A stretch of 8,170 nucleotides of DNA from Clostridiales bacterium (GTDB lineage: Bacteria; Bacillota; Clostridia; Oscillospirales; Oscillospiraceae). Each line of letters starts with the position of its first letter. Position 1 is the first letter of the stretch. Below the pieces are notes generated by a model. The model saw only the letters and a list, made by a program, of their open reading frames with translations, did not search any database and was not told the origin of the DNA. A program made the translations under genes and the position numbers. Where the stretch lies: positions 1 to 8,170 of the forward strand of contig JAQXNP010000186.1 of NCBI GenBank assembly GCA_029098065.1, read 5' to 3'. Below are positions 1 through 5,974 of the stretch, in pieces.

Positions 1-905
1 GTATACTATATCTGATCTACGTCGTGCTGACCGTGATCTGCGTGTGTTTCCTGCTGCTGGGGGGAATGCCCCTTTTTGACAGCCTGTGTACCGCTTTCGG
101 CACCGCGGGTACGGGCGGTTTCGGCGTCAAGAACAACTCCATGGCGGGGTATAGTCCCTATCTCCAGAGTGTGTGCACCGTGTTTATGGCCCTGTTTGGG
201 GTCAACTTCAGCATCTATTTCCTTATCCTGCTGGGCAAATTCCGGCAAGTCTTGCGCAGTGAGGAACTGCGGACCTATCTGGCCATCATGCTGGGGGCCA
301 TCGCGCTCATTTCCATCAACATCCGCAGTATGTATCCTTCGGTTCGGGCCGCCCTCCACGACGCCGCTTTTGCAGTGTCCAGCATTATGACCACCACCGG
401 CTTTGCTACGGCGGATTTCGACCAGTGGCCCCAGTTCTCCCGAAGCATTCTGGTGGTGCTGATGGTGGTGGGCGCCTGCGCCGGCAGCACCGGCGGCGGC
501 ATTAAGTGCGCCCGGGTGGTCATTCTTTACAAGGGTCTCAACGCCCGTATCCGGCAGATCCTTCATCCCAGGAGTGTCAATCTGATCCGCGTGGAGGGTC
601 ACACCATCAGCGATGAGGTGGCCCAAGGCGCCAGCACCTACATGACCGCTTACTGTGCAATTGCGGTGCTGTCCTTCCTCATCTTGTCGCTGGATAATCT
701 GTCGATGGAGACCAACCTGACAGCGGTGTTGGCCTGTCTGAATAACATCGGCCCCGGGCTGGATCTGGTGGGTCCCACCCGGAATTACGCCATGTATTCC
801 GACCTGTCCAAGGTGGTGTTGATGCTGGACATGCTGTTGGGGCGGCTGGAAATCTTCCCGCTGCTGGTGATGCTCAGTCCGAAGACCTGGAGAAAGGCGG
901 GCTGA
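1..905 (+). CDS. trkH: TrkH-family potassium uptake protein, 3' part (5' end outside the window)
   Basis: This is the membrane pore subunit of a Trk/Ktr-type K+ uptake system, which normally works with a cytoplasmic NAD-binding TrkA/KtrA partner. The frame is open from the left edge (first full codon at 3), so the gene starts upstream. The GTG at 24 lies inside a membrane helix and is not a start. About 300 residues are visible, against roughly 450-490 for the family, so the first pore repeat is missing. Counting from the codon at 24, three of the four pore-loop filters can be read: GTAGTGGFG (about 26-34), SSIMTTTGF (about 119-127) and NNIGPGL (about 240-246). After the TTTGF filter comes the glycine-rich gate GACAGSTGGGIK (about 150-161), typical of TrkH. 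The ending GRLEIFPLLVMLSPKTW is also typical. The partner gene is not visible. TrkH is preferred over KtrB on overall style, but the two are close relatives. Confidence 0.93.
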   Translation, partial: ILYLIYVVLTVICVCFLLLGGMPLFDSLCTAFGTAGTGGFGVKNNSMAGYSPYLQSVCTVFMALFGVNFSIYFLILLGKFRQVLRSEELRTYLAIMLGAIALISINIRSMYPSVRAALHDAAFAVSSIMTTTGFATADFDQWPQFSRSILVVLMVVGACAGSTGGGIKCARVVILYKGLNARIRQILHPRSVNLIRVEGHTISDEVAQGASTYMTAYCAIAVLSFLILSLDNLSMETNLTAVLACLNNIGPGLDLVGPTRNYAMYSDLSKVVLMLDMLLGRLEIFPLLVMLSPKTWRKAG

Positions 906-912
906 GGAAACG

Positions 913-950
913 AAAAACGGCGCTTCCTGGATTGGAAGCGCCGTTTTTTT
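913..950 (+). terminator. Intrinsic terminator of the trkH gene
   Basis: A perfect 10-bp stem (CGGCGCTTCC at 918-927 pairs with GGAAGCGCCG at 934-943) encloses a 6-base loop. It is preceded by five A and followed by seven T. It begins 7 bp after the trkH stop codon and points the same way, so it ends that transcript. The A-run opposite the T-run could also support some termination from the other strand. Confidence 0.93.
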
Positions 951-974
951 CTGCCCATTTTGAGACTTGGGCAG
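951..974. repeat. Small inverted repeat next to the trkH terminator
   Basis: CTGCCCA (951-957) and TGGGCAG (968-974) form a 7-bp inverted repeat with a 10-base spacer, starting directly at the end of the terminator T-run. No function is recognised. It may be chance or part of a recombination scar, because degraded phage-like sequence begins just beyond it. Confidence 0.3.
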
Positions 975-1033
975 AATGAGGCCCGGGAGGAAAAGGGTTC
1001 CGATTTTGTGCGACTCCGGCCCCGTTCCCGCCG

Positions 1034-1446
1034 GTGGTGAAGGGGGTTTATCCTGTCATCATATCTGAGGAACACGATCAGCTGCACACCTGGGAGCCGG
1101 GGGACGATTTTCTGAGGACGGAATTCAATGAGAACTTTGAGGCGCTGGACGGGGCGGCGCGGATTATCTGCGGAGTCTATACCGGAGACGAGACCAGCGA
1201 GCGGTTTATCGATTTGGGGTTTACGCCCCGAGTGATTTTGGTGCAATCAAACCCCGGCGTTTTTTCTAACGTTTATGGGGTGGCGCTTGAGGGGCTTCCT
1301 GCACTGGCCACCAGCACACAGTATACTGGCTCGAAACCCGATGTCACTGTCGTGGAGGGGGCTTTATGGTCTATTATGCAACCAGCGGGATCCGGGTGGT
1401 CACCAACAGTAGCGGCGACAGCTATCACTATCTGGCTGTCCGTTGA
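1034..1446 (+). pseudogene. Frameshifted phage tail-fibre-like C-terminal module
   Basis: The reading frame at 1034 gives a fragment with HTWEPGDDFLRTEFNENFEAL near the N-terminus, then GVYTGDETSERFIDLGFTPRVILVQ. This style is common in short tail or appendage proteins of Firmicutes phages (a YTW-PGD start, then GxYTGDG...LGFTP). After residue ~109 the frame turns into unrelated sequence and runs on to 1468. If one G is added to the run of five at 1357-1361, the expected ending appears instead: VEGG, then FMVYY, then VTNSSGDSYHYLAVR, with a TGA at 1444-1446. I therefore read this as a gene with a one-base deletion. No ribosome binding site precedes the GTG pair at 1034/1037, and the frame is open upstream only to a TGA at 977, so the 5' end is probably lost too. 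No other phage genes flank it. The family call rests on remembered sequence style. A sequencing error in the G-run is an alternative explanation for the frameshift. Confidence 0.7.
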
Positions 1447-1497
1447 AAGACAAGCAGGGTTCCCATGATGGGGCGATAAAAGTTTTAAAAAGGGCAG

Positions 1498-1527
1498 AAA
1501 AAGGCCGTGAAGCGGAGCTTCACGGCC
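1498..1527 (-). terminator. Intrinsic terminator facing left, probable end of the SLH/ABC operon
   Basis: GGCCGTGAAGC (1503-1513) and GCTTCACGGCC (1517-1527) form a perfect 11-bp stem with a 3-base loop (or 10 bp with a 5-base loop). On the minus strand the stem is followed by five T (plus-strand A at 1498-1502), then CTGCCC and five more T. There is no T-run on the plus-strand side, so the orientation is minus. It is the first convincing terminator downstream of the SLH gene, about 190 bp past its stop. That would give the operon a fairly long 3' untranslated region. Confidence 0.85.
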
Positions 1528-1538
1528 GGAAAAGTGAC

Positions 1539-1635
1539 TTTGGTAGACTTTTTGGTAGACATGAAATGGGACGGTTTCGGGAAAGCCCTGGGGGACAAGG
1601 GATTCCGGGGATTTTTTGGTTGACTTTTGGTAGAC
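1539..1635. repeat. Three direct repeats of TTTGGTAGAC
   Basis: Identical 10-mers lie at 1539-1548, 1551-1560 and 1626-1635. The first and third share a longer context, TGACTTTGGTAGAC and TGACTTTTGGTAGAC. The first two start 12 bp apart, and the third starts 75 bp further on. They lie between the phage-like remnant and the stop of the SLH gene. They resemble small protein-binding arm sites or a decayed attachment region, but no integrase gene is visible and the role is unknown. TTTTGGTAGACC also occurs once inside the SLH gene near 3056-3067, where it encodes the residues VYQ. That copy may be coincidence. Confidence 0.6.
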
Positions 1636-1715
1636 CGCCCCAGATGTACGGCAATGTGAAACTTTTGCGGAGTCTGCAGAGACGGTGTGGACAGACGGCT
1701 TTGGACTGCCCAAAA
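1561..1715. other. Non-coding interval downstream of the SLH gene
   Basis: Apart from the third direct repeat, I see no gene, tRNA or convincing hairpin here. A minus-strand frame beginning with TTG at 1713 runs through the repeats and on into the tail-like remnant. It has no ribosome binding site and no recognisable protein style. The interval would form the 3' untranslated region of the operon transcript if termination occurs at 1498-1527. Confidence 0.5.
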
Positions 1716-4010
1716 TCAGGGGATCACCGCCAGACGGATCTTGCCGCCCTCCGAAGCCGGACGATCATAGTAGAGGGTCAGGTTGTCCGAGTAGGCACGG
1801 GCGGCCTTCATTCCTTCTTTGCCGGGGACAAACCAGGTCTTGGCCGGTTTGTTGAAGCATTGGACTTCATCGGAAATGGGGTAAGCCACTCCGCCCACGA
1901 TCACTGTCATGGCCTCCATGTCAAACGCGGAGCGGGGAACATTTTCCAGGGCCTTCAGCGTGACGGAAGCCACTACTTTTCCATCTGCGCCATAGGCGAT
2001 GCCTCCGGCCGCACCCTGACGGACCGAACCGATAAAGGAACCTTCCGCAGTGGTGATCTCTGTGCCGTCCTTGTCAGCCTGTTTGACACAGAGCGTGTCG
2101 GGTTCTTTGTAATCCTCGCTCTCTTCGCCCCGCTTAAATACAAAATAGCCATAGCTGTAGGCATCGCCGGTGGCGTCATTCAAAACCAGATATTGGACCC
2201 TGCCTGCATAATCACAGGAAATAAAGCTGATTTTGCCGGCGGGGATGGACGCCGGAAGATCGGAATAATCTACCTGCACGAGCGCACCGTTCTGGACCCG
2301 GTCATAGACCACGACATTTTCAGAGACTTTGCGGTCTCCCAGGGTCCGCGCGGTGGTGTCCAGAGTTCCTTTGGCTGGTGTACCGCTCACTTTCTGAAGA
2401 TTCAAGATCCCCGCCGAGGAACTGGTGACTGTCACCAGCTGGTTATTGCAGCGTTCCGCGGTGCCTTTGGAGACTTTGCCGGAGAGGGTGATTCCGCTTT
2501 GGAGCAGCGTGACGGAGGCGGTCTGCCCCTCCACAACCGCCACACCCACGGCGGTGCCTTTTAAAGTGTCGGCGGAGACGGCACCGGCCACCTGGCCCGA
2601 AACAGTGAGCAGGAGGGTGATCCGATCCCCAACCTGAAAAGCGCTCAGATCACTACGGGCACTGGGGAGCACAGAAAAGGAATGTCCCATGACGGTGAGG
2701 GTCACCGGGGCCGACGGGCTGGGGGATACATTTTCATAAACGCCGGTTATCTTCAAATCAGAAACCTGGATGATTCTGGTGGCTGCGTCGTATGTGGCAA
2801 CATCGTACTGGCGGATGTCGGCAGCGGCGGCGGGAAGGCCGTTTTTATACATGGTATAGCCGCCGGAGGCCATGGAGGCGAAGGGATTGTCGGCACCGTT
2901 GGGAGTGGTGCGGGCTATCATCACATCCGGCCCGCCTTCCTGCTCTTTCGGGAAAAAGAGGTAGCTCAGCTTGCCGTTGGCACCGTAGTGGAGAGCGGCG
3001 GGGGTGGCAGGGGCCAGATCCAGATAAACGTCGTTCCAGGTCTTTTTCTCTCCGTTTTGGTAGACCGTGGTATCCTGGGCGATATCCAATTCCTCACCGG
3101 CGGCGGTCGTGAGATACGTGGCCTCGGCGGAGCGGATGCTGATGGAACGCTGGCTGGTCCCTTCTTTGGGGTGGAAGGCCAGAATCCGGCCGTCCTGGTC
3201 CAGGACCAGTTTACCCTCCTGGCCTTCTATGGAGGAGTCAAAAGCACGGTCGGTTTTATAGATGCTGTTGGAGGTCTCTACCGCACCGAAGGTGCCGTCA
3301 TCCGCGGTGGCATTGACGTCCAGAATAACGCCGCTGTCCACCTCACTGCCGCCGGTGGATTCCAGATAGGTCTTTCCGGAACCTTTTGATTTGGAGAAGT
3401 AGAGGTTATAGAAGAGAATGGCCGCCTGGCCCCGGGTAATGACATCCTGGCCGCCCAGCTGGAGGCCGTCTGTGAGCCCGGCGGCCCTGCCGGCGGCCAG
3501 ATATCCGTCATACCAGGCGCCGCCGGTGACGGTGTCGGCGTCGCCGTAGCCCAGGACACGGCAGAGAATGGTCACTGCTTCCCCGTATTTGATGGGACGG
3601 TCGGGCTGAAACGTGCCGTCTCCCAGGCCGGAAACCAGGGTGGAGCCTTTTCCGTCCGAATCGGCAGACAGTGCCCTGGTGGAGGCGAGATTGATGTAGC
3701 CCCTGGCCCAGTGCGCAGGCCCCACATCCAGATAGATGGTCCGGCCCCGCTGGCCGGGCTCCTGGTCGGCCCAGTCCAGCGCGATGACTGCCATTTTACA
3801 GAATTCGGCCCGGGTCAGAGTGCCGGAAGGGTTATAGGTCCCGCCCGGAAGGCCGTCAATGACGCCCATAAGACGGAGAAACTGGGTGGCCTCTGTCTGG
3901 GCGGGGTCGGTCACATCCGGGAAAGGGACGCAGGCCGCGGAGGCGGCGGGGAAAACCGACACCGCCACAGCAGCGGCGAGAACTGCGGAGAGCAGCTGGT
4001 TCTTACGCAT
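1716..4010 (-). CDS. Secreted S-layer homology (SLH) domain protein, 764 aa
   Basis: This is a cell-surface protein expected to be held non-covalently to secondary cell-wall polymer by its SLH domains. The ATG at 4008-4010 follows AAAAGGAG (4020-4027) with 9 nt spacing. Residues 1-26 form a signal peptide (MRKNQ, then a hydrophobic Ala/Val stretch ending ASA). Three SLH domains follow. The first, at about 29-75, carries the TRAE motif. The second, at about 94-155, carries LDVGPAHWA and DGTFQPDRPI, with KYGE in place of TRAE. The third, at about 163-205, carries TRGQ. Residues ~220-764 are beta-rich, low in cysteine and contain no catalytic motif or transpeptidase signature that I recognise. 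The gene lies 56 bp downstream of the permease on the same strand with no terminator or clear promoter between them, so it is probably the last gene of the operon. The anchoring role follows from the family. The function of the large C-terminal part is unknown; structural, or a partner of the transporter, are both possible. Confidence 0.93.
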   Translation of the reverse strand: MRKNQLLSAVLAAAVAVSVFPAASAACVPFPDVTDPAQTEATQFLRLMGVIDGLPGGTYNPSGTLTRAEFCKMAVIALDWADQEPGQRGRTIYLDVGPAHWARGYINLASTRALSADSDGKGSTLVSGLGDGTFQPDRPIKYGEAVTILCRVLGYGDADTVTGGAWYDGYLAAGRAAGLTDGLQLGGQDVITRGQAAILFYNLYFSKSKGSGKTYLESTGGSEVDSGVILDVNATADDGTFGAVETSNSIYKTDRAFDSSIEGQEGKLVLDQDGRILAFHPKEGTSQRSISIRSAEATYLTTAAGEELDIAQDTTVYQNGEKKTWNDVYLDLAPATPAALHYGANGKLSYLFFPKEQEGGPDVMIARTTPNGADNPFASMASGGYTMYKNGLPAAAADIRQYDVATYDAATRIIQVSDLKITGVYENVSPSPSAPVTLTVMGHSFSVLPSARSDLSAFQVGDRITLLLTVSGQVAGAVSADTLKGTAVGVAVVEGQTASVTLLQSGITLSGKVSKGTAERCNNQLVTVTSSSAGILNLQKVSGTPAKGTLDTTARTLGDRKVSENVVVYDRVQNGALVQVDYSDLPASIPAGKISFISCDYAGRVQYLVLNDATGDAYSYGYFVFKRGEESEDYKEPDTLCVKQADKDGTEITTAEGSFIGSVRQGAAGGIAYGADGKVVASVTLKALENVPRSAFDMEAMTVIVGGVAYPISDEVQCFNKPAKTWFVPGKEGMKAARAYSDNLTLYYDRPASEGGKIRLAVIP

Positions 4011-4066
4011 GGAGCAACACTCCTTTTGTGATTTGTGGGGAAAGAGTACGGCGGGAGGCTGGAAAT
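4011..4066 (-). promoter_or_regulatory. Permease-SLH intergenic gap with a strong ribosome binding site
   Basis: This 56-bp gap holds AAAAGGAG at 4020-4027 (minus strand), 9 nt before the SLH start codon. I find no stem followed by a T-run and no paired -35/-10 boxes. That favours read-through from the ABC genes over an independent transcript. Confidence 0.6.
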
Positions 4067-5272
4067 TTACTCGGCCCGGAGCGCTTCCACCGGCTGAAGC
4101 CCGCTGGCCTTGACCGCGGGATAGAGGCCGAAGATGATGCCCATGGCCACAGAGAACGCGAACGCTCCCATTGTCACGGTTACACTGGGCCAGACAATGA
4201 AGCCCAGAACAAGTTTGCAGAGAATGGCCGTGGCGAGATAGCCGATGGCAATCCCGATAATGCCGCCCAGGCCGCAGATCAGACAGGCCTCGATGAGAAA
4301 CTGGGCAATGATGCTTTTCCGCTCGGCGCCGATGGCCTTTCGGATGCCGATCTCACGGGTACGCTCGGTTACCGTGACCAGCATGATGTTCATGATCCCG
4401 ATGCCGCCCACCAGCAGAGAGATGGCGGCGATTCCGCCCAGGAACATCTGCTGCATCCGGTTCTGTTCATTTGATTGGTCCTGCCAGGTGTTGGGGCTTT
4501 CTGCATAGCCCCAGCCGGTTTGTCCCACCAGGCCGGGCAGATAGCCGTTCACAAGGCTGATGGCCATGGTAACAGAGTTGGCATCCCGGGCCTTGGCCAC
4601 AAAGGAGCCGGTGTCCACCTGGTCGCTGAACAGGCGCTTCAGGGTATAGGGAAGGAGGAGTACATTGTCCTTGTTATTGAAATTCTGGGGGTCACACTCT
4701 TTGTAAACACCCACGACTGTCAAAGGGGTGCCGTTGATCGTGATGGTCTCTCCCACCGGATCGGCATAATTAAAGAGATTCTTGGCCAGCTTGGAGCCCA
4801 GGACGCAGACCTGATTCAGGTTTTTGATATCGAGATAGGATAACCCGCGCCCTTTCTCCAGCTCATAGTTGAGGCACAGGGTGAATTGCTGGTTGCCCAA
4901 AGTGACCTGGGGCTGGGCATCCCAGTCGGAGTTATAGGTGCTCAGGGTTTTGGCGCCGTATTTCACGTTGATGTCCCCCCAACATCGATAGTTGGGGGTA
5001 ACGCCCAGAATGTACTCGTCCATCTTCTGACAGTAGGAGTAGAGCTTTTCCGAGATGTCCCGGCCGTCCCAGGTGCTGGCCGAGATGTTAATGGTGTTGT
5101 CGCCCAGGCTGGCGTAATAGTCATTGATCCATTTGTTCTGGCCCTGGGCAAAGGACACCAGAGCAATGACCGCCGCCAGACCGATAATAATGCCCAGCAT
5201 GGTCAGCGCGGAGCGCCCTTTCTTCGCGGCAATGGATTTGGCGGCGATCTTGAAGGCCTGCTTGAAATTCAC
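4067..5272 (-). CDS. MacB/FtsX-type ABC transporter permease
   Basis: This is the membrane subunit of a type VII (MacB-like mechanotransmission) ABC transporter, 401 aa, the normal size when the ATPase is a separate polypeptide. An amphipathic N-terminal segment (KAAKSIAAKKGRSALTMLGIIIG) leads into TM1 at about 22-43. A MacB-type extracytoplasmic domain spans about 44-275 and contains five cysteines. TM2 to TM4 lie at about 277-300, 323-355 and 366-387. The coupling segment TERTREIGIRKAIGA (302-316) and the ending YPAVKASGLQPVEALRAE are family hallmarks. The start is a GTG whose first bases overlap the ATPase stop in a 4-nt GTGA. AGAGGAGG (5280-5287) precedes it by 7 nt, inside the ATPase gene, so translation is probably coupled. 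With the adaptor upstream the set resembles MacAB. The substrate cannot be told from sequence; peptides, antibiotics or envelope components are typical of the family. Confidence 0.95.
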   Translation of the reverse strand: MNFKQAFKIAAKSIAAKKGRSALTMLGIIIGLAAVIALVSFAQGQNKWINDYYASLGDNTINISASTWDGRDISEKLYSYCQKMDEYILGVTPNYRCWGDINVKYGAKTLSTYNSDWDAQPQVTLGNQQFTLCLNYELEKGRGLSYLDIKNLNQVCVLGSKLAKNLFNYADPVGETITINGTPLTVVGVYKECDPQNFNNKDNVLLLPYTLKRLFSDQVDTGSFVAKARDANSVTMAISLVNGYLPGLVGQTGWGYAESPNTWQDQSNEQNRMQQMFLGGIAAISLLVGGIGIMNIMLVTVTERTREIGIRKAIGAERKSIIAQFLIEACLICGLGGIIGIAIGYLATAILCKLVLGFIVWPSVTVTMGAFAFSVAMGIIFGLYPAVKASGLQPVEALRAE

Positions 5273-5964
5273 AGTCCCGCCTCCTCTCGCGTGCCGTCCA
5301 GAATGATCTTTCCATCGGAGATGCGCACGATGCGCTCCGCCGTGGCGGCGATGGAATTGTCATGGGTGATGAGAATGACTGTGGAGCCGTCCTGGTGCAG
5401 ATTATGGAGTATTTTCAACACGTGGCGGCCCGTCTTGGAATCCAGCGCGCCCGTGGGCTCATCTGCCATGATGATGGGGGGATGCGTGGCGATGGCACGG
5501 GCGATGGCGACCCGCTGCTGCTGGCCGCCCGACATCTCGGCGGGTTTGTGGTCGGAGCGGTCGAACATTCCCACTCTGTTCAGCGCCTCCTCCACCCGGA
5601 TCTCCCGCTCGTCCAGAGAGAGTCCCTGATAGATCAGGGGGAGTTCCACATTTTCCGCGGCGCTCAGGTCCGGGATCAGGTTGTAGCCCTGAAAGATAAA
5701 GCCGATCTGCCTGTTGCGCATGTGGGCCTGCTGCTTGTCGGTCAGGGTGGTCACATCGGTGCCGTCCAGATGGTAATACCCGTAAGTCGGGATATCCAGA
5801 AGGCCCAGCACATTCATCAGCGTGGACTTGCCCGAGCCTGACGCGCCGATGATGGCCACAAACTCTCCCCGGTCGATTTGAAGGGTGATCCCGTCCAGAG
5901 CCCGGACTTCGTTTTCCTTTCCCTCATTGTAAATTTTGAAAAGGTCTTTTACGTCAATCAGCAT
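5269..5964 (-). CDS. MacB/LolD-type ABC transporter ATP-binding protein
   Basis: This is the cytoplasmic ATPase that drives the neighbouring permease, 231 aa, full length for the family. Walker A is GASGSGKST (40-48), the Q-loop is FQGYN (Q92), the signature is MSGGQQQ (144-150, with Met in place of the usual Leu), Walker B is IIMADEP with catalytic E169, the D-loop is GALD, and the switch histidine is ITHD (H201). The SAAENVELPL segment after the Q-loop is typical of the MacB/LolD/FtsE group. The ATG at 5962-5964 is preceded by GAGGAGG (5970-5976) only 5 nt away. That ribosome binding site overlaps the adaptor stop codon, and the intergenic gap is 10 nt. The protein is an ATPase only; there is no fused membrane domain as there is in Gram-negative MacB. 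Confidence 0.97.
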   Translation of the reverse strand: MLIDVKDLFKIYNEGKENEVRALDGITLQIDRGEFVAIIGASGSGKSTLMNVLGLLDIPTYGYYHLDGTDVTTLTDKQQAHMRNRQIGFIFQGYNLIPDLSAAENVELPLIYQGLSLDEREIRVEEALNRVGMFDRSDHKPAEMSGGQQQRVAIARAIATHPPIIMADEPTGALDSKTGRHVLKILHNLHQDGSTVILITHDNSIAATAERIVRISDGKIILDGTREEAGL

Positions 5965-5974
5965 GGCGGCCTCC

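Noticed and set aside
1034..1446. Target gene of a diversity-generating retroelement
   Set aside because: Tail-fibre C-terminal modules can be such targets, but there is no reverse transcriptase and no adenine-rich template repeat in the window, and the module is broken.
1503..1527. The 11-bp hairpin as a terminator for plus-strand transcripts
   Set aside because: The plus-strand side is followed by GGAAAAGTGAC with no T-run. The T-run is on the minus-strand side.
1539..1635. CRISPR array
   Set aside because: There are only three 10-bp repeats with unequal spacing (12 and 75 bp), and no longer repeat unit or cas gene.
1273..1713. Minus-strand open frame of 146 codons after the SLH stop
   Set aside because: It starts with TTG with no ribosome binding site, runs through direct repeats and a terminator hairpin, and is antisense to the phage-like remnant. 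I considered an integrase C-terminal remnant but saw no catalytic Arg/His/Tyr pattern.
1443..2564. Plus-strand open frame of 373 codons overlapping the SLH gene
   Set aside because: It is antisense to the well-supported SLH gene, has a low-quality composition and no recognisable motif, and begins in non-coding sequence.
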